A DNA stretch of 64,000 nt from Alphaproteobacteria bacterium (GCA_017960645.1 JAGCYU010000013.1:1-64000); one strand, 5' to 3'; counted from the first letter of the stretch, positions 1 through 8,317 are shown. Translations and numbers: made by a program. The notes: a model not told the origin generated them from the sequence alone.

Positions 1-681
1 AACACGATTAGTAAGCATACTCCTTAAAAAGGTCCAGCCGGGAACTTTCCCCCTAAAGGTGCAATTTTCCCGTAAAAGGGCATGGCCCACCATGGATAAA
101 TTGCCGGATGACAAAAACAGTTCATAGACGTGCTTGACCTTTTCGGCATCTTCCGGCACAATCACCAATTTTTTATCCTCGCCTTTATAGCCAAACGGTG
201 GAACGCCACCGACCCACATACCTTTTTTCTTGGAGGCCAAAATCTTATCGCGGATACGCTCACCGCTGATTTCCCGTTCAAACTGCGCAAAAGAAAGAAG
301 CACATTCAACATCAATCGGCCCATGCTGTCCGCCGTATTGATATTTTGTGTCACCGATACAAAAGAGCAGTGGTGCTCATCAAAAATTTCAATCATCTTG
401 GAAAAGTCCAAAAGGGATCTGGTTAACCGGTCAATTTTATAAATAACCACCATATCCACTTTATCCGCCCGAATATCGTTCAGTAATTCTTGAAAAGCCG
501 GTCGGCACATATTACCGCCGGAATAACCGCCATCATCATAATGTTTATCTATCAATTCCCATCCTTGATGATGTTGCGCCTTGATATAGTTTTCCCCGGC
601 TTCCCGTTGAGCCTCCAGGGTATTAAATTGTTTTTCTAATCCTTCGTCTGTTGATTTACGTGTATAGATTGCACATCTCAT
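1..681 (-). CDS. Large serine recombinase, N-terminal part (runs off the left edge)
   Basis: Site-specific recombinase of the resolvase/large serine recombinase type, which would integrate or excise the element at this edge. Read on the minus strand it starts MRCAIYTRKSTDEG, with the Y-T-R-K-S nucleophile region of the catalytic domain, then VVIYKIDRLTRSLLDF and LSFAQFEREISGERI, and the beginning of the recombinase domain (VGGVPPFGYKG). About 227 codons are inside the window and the frame stays open to base 1, so the C-terminal DNA-binding part is missing. The ATG overlaps the stop of the DUF2924 gene by 4 bp (ATGA), so the two are translationally coupled. The recombinase plus DUF2924 pairing is common in alphaproteobacterial integrative elements and prophages. 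Confidence 0.9.
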   Translation of the reverse strand, partial: MRCAIYTRKSTDEGLEKQFNTLEAQREAGENYIKAQHHQGWELIDKHYDDGGYSGGNMCRPAFQELLNDIRADKVDMVVIYKIDRLTRSLLDFSKMIEIFDEHHCSFVSVTQNINTADSMGRLMLNVLLSFAQFEREISGERIRDKILASKKKGMWVGGVPPFGYKGEDKKLVIVPEDAEKVKHVYELFLSSGNLSMVGHALLRENCTFRGKVPGWTFLRSMLTNRV

Positions 682-1091
682 TGTCCAACTCCAAAAAAGC
701 GTTTCCCTGAGGTGCGTATGCCTGTAATATGCTGGGCGGCCGCCGATAAACTGGTGTAATAGGTGCCGTCCATATCTACGCCCCTTTCCAAAATAGTGAC
801 ACGATAGTCCGTCCTTTTATAGGTGCGGACTATCACTGTTCCCACCGGATATAAACTTTTCTTGCGTTGTTGTTTTTCAAAGAGTTTTTTAATCAGACTT
901 TTTGTCTTTACGGATAATCCCCCATGGCGTAATTCTTGCAAACGATAAGAAACGCGCAAGATGTAAAACTCTTTATTGCCAATGCGGGTTTCTTGATTAT
1001 ACAGTTGCATATAGTACTGTTTCAGGACAGGAAAAGGCAAATCCGGCACAGTATTAATATCAATGTTTAAGTCAAGATTTGTATCAACCAT
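678..1091 (-). CDS. DUF2924 family protein
   Basis: A 137-residue protein resembling DUF2924: an early SYRLQELRHGGLS block, PVGTVIVRTYKRTDYRVTIL in the middle, and YTSLSAAAQHITGIRTSG followed by RFFG at the end. The family usually sits beside a serine recombinase, as here; its function is not established, though a role as recombination accessory factor or DNA-binding protein is a fair guess. I chose the ATG at 1091 (MVDTNLDL) because GGAG lies just upstream; an ATG seven codons earlier is possible. The 4-bp overlap with the recombinase indicates one operon. Confidence 0.8.
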   Translation of the reverse strand: MVDTNLDLNIDINTVPDLPFPVLKQYYMQLYNQETRIGNKEFYILRVSYRLQELRHGGLSVKTKSLIKKLFEKQQRKKSLYPVGTVIVRTYKRTDYRVTILERGVDMDGTYYTSLSAAAQHITGIRTSGKRFFGVGQ

Positions 1092-1140
1092 AGCGACTCC
1101 TTGTGAACACAATAACGCTCTTTCAGCAACTTATATCCAG

Positions 1141-1239
1141 TTAATTCTGATGATTTTCGGCACTTTCTGCCCCCTGATTGAAAACTTTCAGCAAAGTGGG
1201 GAGTATGACCAGCGCCAATTCGTGTAATGGATTGTTCAT
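1141..1239 (-). CDS. Small ORF of 32 residues between excisionase and DUF2924 genes
   Basis: A short frame reading MNNPLHELALVILPTLLKVF at its start and ending in a polar tail (GAESAENHQN). Its ATG follows the stop of the excisionase gene by 3 bp and is preceded by AAGAGGT, a good ribosome binding site, so translation as part of the operon is likely. The N-terminal half is one amphipathic or weakly hydrophobic helix. I do not recognise a family. The spacing, rather than homology, is the argument for it being real. Confidence 0.45.
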   Translation of the reverse strand: MNNPLHELALVILPTLLKVFNQGAESAENHQN

Positions 1240-1242
1240 GGC

Positions 1243-1455
1243 CTACCTCTTATCAAAAGTGATTGCTGTTTTTTCGGCTGATTCCACCCAGGCATCTAAA
1301 TCCGCCACATCATAAAAACTGTGACCGCGGACTTTTCTGAACTTGGGGCCGGAACCGTCCACCCGGTATTTTTGCAAGGTACGCGGGGCCAACCCCAGAT
1401 AAGTGGCGGCATCTTTTGTTGTATAAAAGCGTTGCGTTACTTTTCTGTTTTCCAT
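1243..1455 (-). CDS. Excisionase / AlpA-type helix-turn-helix protein
   Basis: A 70-residue DNA-binding protein with a MerR-like winged helix: YTTKDAATYLGLAPRTLQKYRVDGSG is the helix-turn-helix and FRKVRGHSFYDVADLDAWVES the wing, the usual layout of excisionase-family (helix_turn_helix_17/AlpA) proteins. It is the first gene of the minus-strand operon with the small ORF, DUF2924 and recombinase, so it probably directs excision or represses the operon. The ATG has a strong AAGGAG site. The divergent region 1456-1668 upstream is AT-rich and contains a long inverted repeat that could be its operator. Confidence 0.8.
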   Translation of the reverse strand: MENRKVTQRFYTTKDAATYLGLAPRTLQKYRVDGSGPKFRKVRGHSFYDVADLDAWVESAEKTAITFDKR

Positions 1456-1543
1456 CTTTTATTTCTCCTTAATTTATTGTTGACATTGCTCGCCTTATGC
1501 GAACAAGGGAAAAATAAAGCTTAAAAAGAAGAATAAACATTGA

Positions 1544-1579
1544 GATTTTTTTGAAAAAACTAGAATTTTTCAAAAAATC
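1544..1579. repeat. 36-bp inverted repeat centred on CTAG
   Basis: GATTTTTTTGAAAAA and its near-perfect complement ATTTTTCAAAAAATC flank the central ACTAGA. It lies in the intergenic region between the divergently transcribed excisionase gene and the unknown gene at 1669. It could be an operator, a recombinase site or simply a hairpin; nothing here decides. Confidence 0.5.
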
Positions 1580-1668
1580 CCAGTCTATAAAAAAAAGTAT
1601 TTTTATCCCATGAAAAATATTGCCTTTTTATCGCCTTTTGACTATATCCTTAAATATAGGAATCTTTG

Positions 1669-2475
1669 ATGAAGAAATTTTACAGGAATTTATTTCAAGT
1701 ATATTTGTTTATGGCTCGGGCTTTATTTCCGAAAGAGTCAGCCCTGCAACGCGAATTTTTACTGATAAAGGTCTCGGCTATTGAAAAGGAAATGCCCGAA
1801 ATTTTTGAAAAATTGGGTGGAATAAGGCTCTTACGTCATTGTCGATCGGCCCAAGAGATGAAAAAATTGGTAGAGCATATCCAAAAAAACGATTGGTCTT
1901 ATGTAATGAAGATGTTGAAGACAATGCAGTCCATGCAAGAAGATCCGAAATTGGTCGGTAAAATTAGCCTCAACAAAGCGGCATTTGTTTTGGATCAAAA
2001 CATCAAAGAAGAAAAAGCCGAAGATTCCGAAAAAGACGATGATCCCTTCTATGAGGAGAAATCCAAAGTTTTCCCAAAGAACAATGCCCCTCGCTATAAA
2101 GATATCTGGCGCCAATATCGGGGTGTGGCCCATCTGATAGAGGCCCTTCAGATTATGGAATTGCAATATCTGGAATTAACAAAGGATCCTATCCCTTTTG
2201 AAGCCTTTTTGGCGTTGGCGCTGGACCACCTGAATTTGGCCGCCTATCAACAAGGGGAAGAACTGAAGAAAATGCAGGAAGGGCATACCAAAAAGCCCAT
2301 TGTACCGGCGGATGAATTTTATGCGATAAAAAGACCAAAACTGGCCGAAGATGAGTTAGCAGCTGCCTTATTGAAAAAATGTCTTAACGAAGATCCAGAA
2401 CTCCGTAAGAAAATCAGTAAATACCGCGCCCCGGTCTTTGACTATGGGAACTTCGACATTCCAGCCGATAATTAA
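1669..2475 (+). CDS. Hypothetical protein, charged and helical
   Basis: 268 residues that I do not recognise. The N-terminus (MKKFYRNLFQVYLFMARALF) is mildly hydrophobic; the rest is rich in Lys, Glu and Leu with long predicted helices and an acidic stretch around residues 120-130 (EEKAEDSEKDDDPFYEEK). There is no catalytic motif. I take the ATG at 1669, 7 bp after AGGA, over a TTG three bases earlier. It diverges from the excisionase operon and is probably cargo of the same integrative element. Confidence 0.65.
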   Translation: MKKFYRNLFQVYLFMARALFPKESALQREFLLIKVSAIEKEMPEIFEKLGGIRLLRHCRSAQEMKKLVEHIQKNDWSYVMKMLKTMQSMQEDPKLVGKISLNKAAFVLDQNIKEEKAEDSEKDDDPFYEEKSKVFPKNNAPRYKDIWRQYRGVAHLIEALQIMELQYLELTKDPIPFEAFLALALDHLNLAAYQQGEELKKMQEGHTKKPIVPADEFYAIKRPKLAEDELAAALLKKCLNEDPELRKKISKYRAPVFDYGNFDIPADN

Positions 2476-2701
2476 AATTGCCTAGCGGATAAAGATACGA
2501 AACAGAAAAGGCGCAAAGTTATCGCTTTTTATGGATTACCTAGCAAAGCCAAGTTTGGGTCGGTTCATCTGCTCAAATAGCACTTTTGCTTTCTTTCCCA
2601 AAAAATTGCGAATGAATTGTGGTAAACGGGCATTTTCACATTGAACCTAAAACTCATCACAAGAGCCTTTATAACTTAGCTTTCATCGCCTCATTTCAGG
2701 T

Positions 2702-2729
2702 ACGAAAAAAGCCCGTTTCAAACGGGCTG
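2702..2729 (-). terminator. Terminator of tRNA-Ala
   Basis: On the minus strand AGCCCGTTT, a short loop, AAACGGGCT and then six T. It lies 11 bp beyond the CCA end of tRNA-Ala. Confidence 0.85.
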
Positions 2730-2739
2730 AATCTTAAAT

Positions 2740-2815
2740 TGGTGGAGATAAGGGGAATCGAACCCCTGACCTACGCATTGCGAACGCGTCGCTCTACCAA
2801 CTGAGCTATATCCCC
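2740..2815 (-). tRNA. tRNA-Ala (anticodon CGC)
   Basis: A complete 76-nt cloverleaf with encoded CCA. The acceptor stem GGGGATA/TATCTCC contains the G3:U70 pair that identifies alanine. The anticodon stem ACGCG/TGCGT carries the loop TTCGCAA, giving anticodon CGC (codon GCG). The T arm is AGGGG-TTCGAAT-CCCCT. Confidence 0.95.
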
Positions 2816-2884
2816 GATGATACAGGGCTATATTATAACATCCACCGCCCAAAGTGTCAAGAATTATTTGACAAAAAAACCATC

Positions 2885-3376
2885 TTAGCGAGATTCTCTA
2901 GGATTGGATCTTGTTGCTACAGTTTTTTTAGCATCAATGGCTTTCTGTACCGCACCCCACAGTTTTTCCTGTTTTAAGATGGCAATCATCGTCAAAGGTG
3001 GTGCAAACTTCTTTTGTGCACCCAGAGATTGTTTGACTTTGCCATTTACATAAAAAGCTTTAAGCCACTCCAGAGGTGTGTCCCAAATACATTGATCCAA
3101 ATCCATAATGGCTGAATGAGACTGAGGTTGGCCATAGACCTCTATATAACGAACCTTGCCTTTTTCGTCAAATTCAATCTGAGGTCCAACTCGATGCATC
3201 CGTGGACCTGTGCGTGTATCTTCAATACTGTCGTGATAGTCTGTTAAACGAACGTATTCGCCTATATAACTAATTGTGCCATTTTTATGACGTTTTATCA
3301 TCAGTTGTTTTTCAGCATTGATATAAGTTCCATTGTTGCAACAACGTAATGTTAAAGATTGAGAATTTTTTTGCAT
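2885..3376 (-). CDS. Hypothetical protein
   Basis: 163 residues with no family that I can name. The first half looks like a small beta-rich domain (TYINAEKQLMIKRH, ISYIGEYVRLTDYHD, FDEKGKVRYIEVYGQ); the C-terminal third is basic and helical, ending in a Lys/Arg/Ser tail. There is no signal peptide or membrane segment, so it is probably cytoplasmic. I start at MQKNSQSL because GGAGC precedes that ATG; an upstream start would add 10 residues. A 30-bp tandem repeat lies immediately upstream. Confidence 0.6.
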   Translation of the reverse strand: MQKNSQSLTLRCCNNGTYINAEKQLMIKRHKNGTISYIGEYVRLTDYHDSIEDTRTGPRMHRVGPQIEFDEKGKVRYIEVYGQPQSHSAIMDLDQCIWDTPLEWLKAFYVNGKVKQSLGAQKKFAPPLTMIAILKQEKLWGAVQKAIDAKKTVATRSNPRESR

Positions 3377-3420
3377 GCTTTGCTCCTGATTTTGAAAACT
3401 ACCCACGACACTTATTATAT

Positions 3421-3480
3421 TTTATAAGTGGAAAAAAGTCAAGTTTTTTCTTTATAAGTGGAAAAAAGTCAAGTTTTTTC
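3421..3480. repeat. Two perfect tandem copies of a 30-bp unit
   Basis: The unit TTTATAAGTGGAAAAAAGTC followed by AAGTTTTTTC occurs twice head to tail without a mismatch (3421-3450, 3451-3480). It is intergenic, upstream of the minus-strand gene ending at 2885 and downstream of epmA. Perfect identity means a recent slippage or unequal exchange, or an assembly artefact. Confidence 0.9.
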
Positions 3481-3502
3481 CCAAGTGAGCTTAGGGACCA
3501 TC

Positions 3503-4477
3503 TTACTTTACTGGTACCCAAACTGTATCCTTAAGTCTGCTAGCACCAGTAATCAACATAATCAATCTATCAACCCCTAAAGCATTTCCACTGGCCTCTG
3601 GCATGCTGTGTTCTAATGCCTGTAAAAAGTCTTCATCCATGGGGTCTTCCCAACCATACAGGCGTTTGCGTTCTGCGTAATTGGCTTCGAACCGTTCTCG
3701 CTGTTCTTTGGCATCAGTGAGCTCTGAAAAAGCGTTACATAACTCTACACCACAAACATAGGCTTCAAATCGTTCACAAACTTTTGGGTCGTCTGGTTTC
3801 TTGCGCGCCAAAGCGCCTAAGACCGTTGGGTATTCACACAAAATAGTTGGCACGCCCGCACCCAATTTATCTTCAATTTTATTCAACATAATGCGAAAGA
3901 AAACATCTTCCCACGTATCATTATCTGAACAGGCTATACCGATTTTTTCTGCTTCTCCGCGTAAATCTTTTGCCCACAAATCAATGCCAGCATATTGCCT
4001 GAAGGCCTGTTCCACCGTCAAAACTTGCCATTCTTTAAAGGGATCACACGTGCGATTGCCATGCTTTAATACCTTTTGCCCACAAGCCTTCGTTGCCGCT
4101 TGCACAAGGTTAATAGTATCTTGCATCATAGTGTGATAGTCTGTTCCAACCCGATACCATTCCAACATAGTAAATTCAGGGGCATGTGTATCCGACACAG
4201 GCTCGTTGCGATAGGCATGACAGATTTGGAAAATAGCTTTTTCCCCTGCAACTAACAACTTTTTCATAGCCAACTCTGGACTGGTATGCAAATACATGTC
4301 TTCAGTTTTAAAACAGGCTAAATGCACTTCATCACTGGGTGCAGGTTGCAAAGCGGGCGTATCTACTTCGGTTAAACCTTGTGATTCAAAATAAGAACGA
4401 ATAGCTTTCATCACCAGCTGTCGCGCCAAACGATACGGTGCATTTTTAGCATAATTTTCCGGCATCCACCACTTCAT
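3503..4477 (-). CDS. epmA: EF-P lysine lysyltransferase (EpmA/GenX/PoxA)
   Basis: A 324-residue paralogue of the class II lysyl-tRNA synthetase catalytic core without the anticodon-binding domain; E. coli EpmA has 325. It charges beta-lysine onto a conserved lysine of EF-P. Visible class II motifs: FESQGLTEVDTPALQPAPSD near the start, FQICHAYRNEPVSDTHAPEF (motif 2), and GNALGVDRLIMLITGAS (motif 3) near the end. The ATG at 4477 follows AAAGGAAAA. It diverges from efp, its substrate gene, across a 69-bp gap. The beta-lysine-forming partner EpmB is not in the window. Confidence 0.93.
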   Translation of the reverse strand: MKWWMPENYAKNAPYRLARQLVMKAIRSYFESQGLTEVDTPALQPAPSDEVHLACFKTEDMYLHTSPELAMKKLLVAGEKAIFQICHAYRNEPVSDTHAPEFTMLEWYRVGTDYHTMMQDTINLVQAATKACGQKVLKHGNRTCDPFKEWQVLTVEQAFRQYAGIDLWAKDLRGEAEKIGIACSDNDTWEDVFFRIMLNKIEDKLGAGVPTILCEYPTVLGALARKKPDDPKVCERFEAYVCGVELCNAFSELTDAKEQRERFEANYAERKRLYGWEDPMDEDFLQALEHSMPEASGNALGVDRLIMLITGASRLKDTVWVPVK

Positions 4478-4479
4478 TG

Positions 4480-4508
4480 TTGACTTTTCCTTTCGGTTTA
4501 TGTATAAT
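4480..4508 (+). promoter_or_regulatory. Sigma70-type promoter of efp
   Basis: TTGACT, 17-bp spacer, TGTATAAT (TATAAT box preceded by TG). It lies 38 bp upstream of the efp ATG, and its -35 box abuts the start of the divergent epmA gene, so the two genes probably influence each other's initiation. Confidence 0.8.
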
Positions 4509-4546
4509 ACATTATACTCAATTTTTGATAGAAAGGATAGCACAAA

Positions 4547-5116
4547 ATGAAGCAACAAGCAAACCAAATGCGCCCTGGATGGGTCATTGACTTTAATGGC
4601 AAACAATATCTTATCACAAAAATTAACATTATTACCCCGGGAAAAGGTGGCGCCTTTATTCAAGTAGAAATGCGCGATGTTAAAACTGGTTTAAAAACAG
4701 AACAACGTTGGCGCACAGCAGATACTGTTGAAAAGTTAATGAGTGAAGAGTTTGATTGCACCTATCTGTATCGAGATGGAGAAAAATTGTGCTTCATGAA
4801 TTCAGAAAACTATGAACAGTTTGAAATTCCAGCCGAAATGATGGGTGACCGCGCTTTATTTTTACAAGACAATATGCCTGTGACTGTCAATTTTATTGAA
4901 GGCAAACCTGTAGCTGTGAATTTACCGCCTCATGTTGTATTGGCTGTTGCCGAAACAGAACCTTGCATTAAATCTGCCACAATTACAACTTCATTTAAAT
5001 CTGCCATCTTGGAAAATGGGATTAGGACGACCGTTCCACCATTTATTGCTCAAGGCGAAAAAATCGTTGTCTCCACAGAAGACAGTTCCTATGTGGAACG
5101 CGCCAAGAAAGAGTAA
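4547..5116 (+). CDS. efp: Elongation factor P
   Basis: 189 residues with the three-domain EF-P layout: an N-terminal KOW-like domain (GWVIDFNGKQYLITKINII), then OB domains with the signature LPPHVVLAVAETEP...KSATITTSFKSAILENG near the C-terminus. EF-P relieves ribosome stalling at polyproline. The modifiable lysine is K33 in the loop TPGKGGAF, the site expected for EpmA-type modification and consistent with divergent epmA. The ATG has GAAAGGAT upstream. It converges with algH with no gap. Confidence 0.96.
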   Translation: MKQQANQMRPGWVIDFNGKQYLITKINIITPGKGGAFIQVEMRDVKTGLKTEQRWRTADTVEKLMSEEFDCTYLYRDGEKLCFMNSENYEQFEIPAEMMGDRALFLQDNMPVTVNFIEGKPVAVNLPPHVVLAVAETEPCIKSATITTSFKSAILENGIRTTVPPFIAQGEKIVVSTEDSSYVERAKKE

Positions 5117-5683
5117 TTAAGCTTTTCCAGCAATTAAAGAAAATCTGCTGGCATCTATTTTTAAAGTGGTAAGTGCATCTTGCCACTTTTTTTCTGAGTC
5201 TAAATCGAACACTAAACCGGCCGTTGCTGGAATAGGAATCCAAATATTTCCCATAATTTCTTCTTCCAATTGATGTGCTTGCCAAGCAGCGTGCCCCACA
5301 CAAAATAAAAACTGATTTGGGGCTCTGTGATTGGCTATATCAAATAAAATCTGATGAGTTTGTGTTAAAGCTATATCATCTGTAATCATCGCTGTATCTG
5401 GGGTTTGGTATTCTGGTGTATGCAAAATAGAACCATGCGTTAAATCAACCGGTCCTCCTTGAAAAATTGTCGACACATTTAATTTTGGTGTTATGTTCAA
5501 TTTATCCAAAATATCTTGTTGAACCGAGGACGGCAATGGTCTGTTTATAACCAAACCTTCTGCGAATTCAGGCGTATGAGCTGTTAACAGCACCACGCTG
5601 TGGTGGAAAAAATCCCCCACTTCAGTTTGAACAGCTACAAGCAATTTTCCTTGCAAACTTTCACAACTTGTTAAATTAGGCAT
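5117..5683 (-). CDS. AlgH/UPF0301 family protein (YqgE)
   Basis: 188 residues of the AlgH family, about the usual 187. Recognisable blocks: SLQGKLLVAVQ near the start, DFFHHSVVLLTAHTPEFAEGLVINRPL, FQGGPVDLTHGSILHT and FCVGHAAWQAHQLEEEI, ending in the typical WIPIPAT segment. The biochemical function of the family is unsettled. I use the ATG at 5683 (MPNLTSCE), which overlaps the upstream zinc-ribbon gene by 8 bp; a TTG 15 bp earlier is less likely. Confidence 0.88.
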   Translation of the reverse strand: MPNLTSCESLQGKLLVAVQTEVGDFFHHSVVLLTAHTPEFAEGLVINRPLPSSVQQDILDKLNITPKLNVSTIFQGGPVDLTHGSILHTPEYQTPDTAMITDDIALTQTHQILFDIANHRAPNQFLFCVGHAAWQAHQLEEEIMGNIWIPIPATAGLVFDLDSEKKWQDALTTLKIDASRFSLIAGKA

Positions 5684-6029
5684 TTTTATCGTCTTCAAAG
5701 TTATCCATCAAATCATTGAAATCTGGATCTGCATTTTCCAATTCTTCGGATTCTTCCAATAAATCAGCCGGCTCTGAGGCATCATCATCCCCCAAAGGAA
5801 TATTGCCAGCCAATTTCAGTAAAGTATCCGCATCCAAATCTGCATCATCTAGCTTAGGCGTTGCTTTTTTAGCCATTTTAGCCAACTGTTTTGTTTTGGC
5901 TTCTTGATAAGATTTTTCTGTATATTCTACATCACATTTTGGACACTTAAACTTTGCCTTTCCCATATCATAGAAAAAAGCGCCGCATTTTGGACATTTA
6001 CGTTTAATACCCCATTTTGTCTTATCCAT
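5676..6029 (-). CDS. TIGR02300-family zinc-ribbon protein
   Basis: 117 residues: an N-terminal zinc ribbon (GIKRKCPKCGAFFYDMGKAK then FKCPKCDVEY, two CPxC knuckles) followed by a Lys/Ala linker and a very acidic C-terminal half. This matches the alphaproteobacterial FYDLN-acid family; FYDL is FYDM here. Function unknown; the acidic tail suggests a binding partner. The start has a near-consensus AAAGGAGG site. It is the promoter-proximal gene of a pair with algH. Confidence 0.85.
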   Translation of the reverse strand: MDKTKWGIKRKCPKCGAFFYDMGKAKFKCPKCDVEYTEKSYQEAKTKQLAKMAKKATPKLDDADLDADTLLKLAGNIPLGDDDASEPADLLEESEELENADPDFNDLMDNFEDDKNA

Positions 6030-6144
6030 AGGACCTCCTTTACAGAAATTACTACCTAGTGTTATCGTTTTTTAACCATATTGCATATGAATGTCAAGAA
6101 AAAAAATAGAATATAATTAAAATTGTTGAATGAAAGATCAAATT

Positions 6145-6627
6145 TTACTCATAATCACGGACTTTATCGTTTAGATAATCTAACTGGATACCCGCTTCGC
6201 GCATTAAAGCTTCCCCTTCTCCAGTATGGTATCTGTATTCAGATACAACTCGTTTTATTCCAGATGCAATCAACAGCATAGCGCATGTACGACACGGTTC
6301 CATGATGCAATATAAAGTCGCACCATCAATAGAAACTCCCCGCTTAGCGGCTTGGCAAATAGCATTTTGCTCCGCATGAAGTGTTCGCACGCAATGTTCG
6401 GAGATATTTCCATTATCATCAATAACCTTGCGCATCAAATGCCCAACTTCATCACAATGAGGAAATCCCGGCGGAGAACCGACATACCCAGAAACTAAAA
6501 TCTGCTTATCTTTAACAATAACACAAGCAGTACGACCACGACCACAGGTAGCGCGCTTGGCCAACGCATGCACTACTTCTATAAAATATTCATCCCAACT
6601 GGGACGTATATGAACTGTTTCCGACAT
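6145..6627 (-). CDS. dCMP deaminase (ComEB-like)
   Basis: 160 residues of the zinc-dependent deoxycytidylate deaminase family, which turns dCMP into dUMP for dTMP synthesis. Visible are RRTACVIV-type RTACVIVKDKQIL, GYVGSPPGFPHCDEVGHLM, the zinc/catalytic pair LHAEQNAI (His, Glu) and MEPCRTCAML (two Cys). The start is placed at the second of two nearby ATG codons because GGAG sits 6 bp from it and touches the first. It may share a promoter with nothing; rpmB upstream has its own terminator. Confidence 0.9.
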   Translation of the reverse strand: MSETVHIRPSWDEYFIEVVHALAKRATCGRGRTACVIVKDKQILVSGYVGSPPGFPHCDEVGHLMRKVIDDNGNISEHCVRTLHAEQNAICQAAKRGVSIDGATLYCIMEPCRTCAMLLIASGIKRVVSEYRYHTGEGEALMREAGIQLDYLNDKVRDYE

Positions 6628-6680
6628 AGACATCTCCTTTTGGAAAAGCAGTATAGATAAATTTTACTAAAAAGGCAAAT

Positions 6681-6713
6681 AAAAAATCGCCCTGAAATTC
6701 AATTCAAGGCGAT
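6681..6713 (-). terminator. Terminator downstream of rpmB
   Basis: Minus strand ATCGCCTTGAA, short loop, TTCAGGGCGAT, then TTTTTT. It lies 18 bp after the rpmB stop. Confidence 0.88.
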
Positions 6714-6730
6714 CAAATAGATTAATAAAA

Positions 6731-7024
6731 TTATAAACCTTTTTTGGCTTTAGCCCCTGCAATACGATCACGCAATGCCTTGCATTCATCAGAAAGTTTA
6801 GAAGGTTGTGTATTGAGCAAATATAAATCCAACCCACCATTTTTTTCAATTGTACGTAACCCATTTGAAGTAATACGTACATTAACAGTTGTTCCCAAAA
6901 TTTCGCTATAAATTGCAACAGTTTGCAAATTTGGCATAAAGCGACGACGTGTTTTCTTTTTAGAATAACAGTTGTTATTCCCGCTCATTACGCCTTTTTC
7001 CGTCACTAAACACTTCTTTGTCAT
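6731..7024 (-). CDS. rpmB: 50S ribosomal protein L28
   Basis: 97 residues starting MTKKCLVTEKGVMSGNNN, then KTRRRFMPNLQTV and VRITSNGLRTIEKNGGLD, the usual L28 blocks. The C-terminal extension ending AKAKKGL is typical of alphaproteobacteria. The ATG at 7024 has AAAGGA 9 bp upstream; the frame is open 20 codons further but those residues are not L28-like. Confidence 0.97.
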   Translation of the reverse strand: MTKKCLVTEKGVMSGNNNCYSKKKTRRRFMPNLQTVAIYSEILGTTVNVRITSNGLRTIEKNGGLDLYLLNTQPSKLSDECKALRDRIAGAKAKKGL

Positions 7025-7112
7025 AGCCTTTATCCTTTCCTTGAAATAAAATCTAATCAGTATATTTACCAGATTTCGAATCAAAAGTCAAGCACTTTTT
7101 TGATAAAACACA

Positions 7113-8273
7113 TTATTTTGTTTGCAACGTCAAACGTCCCAGTTCGGGGGAATAGGCCAACTTTAACTGCCCTTTGATGGCCAGTAGAGCATATTTACCA
7201 AATATTTGATGACGCCAACCAGTTAAAAAGGACGCTTGTTGTGTTTGAATAAAAGCATTGATTTCATCCGTCGAGGCAATTAACTTTGGCGCAACACAAT
7301 GTTCATCACATACAGCGCTTAAGACCAACCGCAAAAATTCACACATATTTTTTTCTGCAGTGGTTAAAGGTTTTGAAACAGCAAGCCGCTCAAACTCAGC
7401 TGGATCATCTGCCAACGCTTGCTGGACCACTTGAATCAACTCGGCAGCTACATCACTTTTGGAAAACCCCTCTGAAAAAGCCCTTAAATGATCCAATGCA
7501 GACACATCCTTTGGATGCGCAATGGCCAATTCAATTAACGCTTCATCCTTTAAAATATGCTTGCGAGGGCGATTTTTTGCTTGAGCAGAACGTTCACGCC
7601 AAGCACAAAGCCGCGCAAACACGTGCAACATCAATGGATTTTTAAAAGGAACTTTAATCTTTTGCCATGCTTTTACGGGATCCACTTGATATGTTTCTGG
7701 CGTTATCAAGTTCAACATTTCTTCGGACAACCAATCCAAACGGTTTGATTCACAAATACGCGCCATCATTTTTGTATAGACATCGCGCAACTCTATGACA
7801 TCATGTAAAGCATATTCAATCTGCTCTGGCGTCAAGGGGCGATGCGCCCAATCTGTAATCCGCATTGTTTTATCCAAAGACACGCCAACAAAATCATGAA
7901 CAAGCTGACTATAGCTGACATTATCACCATAACCACAAACCATAGCCCCCACTTGTGTATCAAACACGGGCACAGGGATTTGGCTATTTAGATGATAAAA
8001 AATTTCAATATCCTGGCGGCAAGCGTGAAAAACTTTAATAACATCTTTATTGACAAACAGTTGAAATAAAGGTTCCAAAGACAACCCCTCCGCCAACGGA
8101 TCAACGCAAAAAGCCTCCTCCGGTGAAGCAATTTGAATTAAACACACCTGAGGGTAATAAGTCTTTTCCCGTATAAATTCGGTATCTACCGTCATAAAGG
8201 GATGCTTAGCAAAGCGCGAACATACCGCTTTAAGCTCTTTAGTTGTCGTAATCATCATGAAAGTATTGTACAT
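7113..8273 (-). CDS. rnd: Ribonuclease D
   Basis: 386-residue 3'-5' exoribonuclease of the DEDDy class that trims tRNA and other small RNA 3' ends. Exo I is FMTVDTEFIREKTYYP, Exo II KVFHACRQDIEIFYH, Exo III IEYALHDVIELRDVY; a C-terminal HRDC domain follows (RLCAWRERSAQAKNRPRKHIL). Length matches the family. Start uncertain: ATG codons at 8273, 8258 and 8255 all fit, and none has a clear ribosome site. It diverges from the cca gene. A second, short RNase D-like gene is at 57392. Confidence 0.93.
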   Translation of the reverse strand: MYNTFMMITTTKELKAVCSRFAKHPFMTVDTEFIREKTYYPQVCLIQIASPEEAFCVDPLAEGLSLEPLFQLFVNKDVIKVFHACRQDIEIFYHLNSQIPVPVFDTQVGAMVCGYGDNVSYSQLVHDFVGVSLDKTMRITDWAHRPLTPEQIEYALHDVIELRDVYTKMMARICESNRLDWLSEEMLNLITPETYQVDPVKAWQKIKVPFKNPLMLHVFARLCAWRERSAQAKNRPRKHILKDEALIELAIAHPKDVSALDHLRAFSEGFSKSDVAAELIQVVQQALADDPAEFERLAVSKPLTTAEKNMCEFLRLVLSAVCDEHCVAPKLIASTDEINAFIQTQQASFLTGWRHQIFGKYALLAIKGQLKLAYSPELGRLTLQTK

Positions 8274-8317
8274 TTTTTCAACTTGATTTGCAAGCAGAAA
8301 AAAGGTATATTAGCAAT

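Noticed and set aside
4503-4530. A matching promoter for epmA on the minus strand facing efp
   Set aside because: A TATAAT is present in reverse, but no acceptable -35 box lies 16-18 bp upstream of it.
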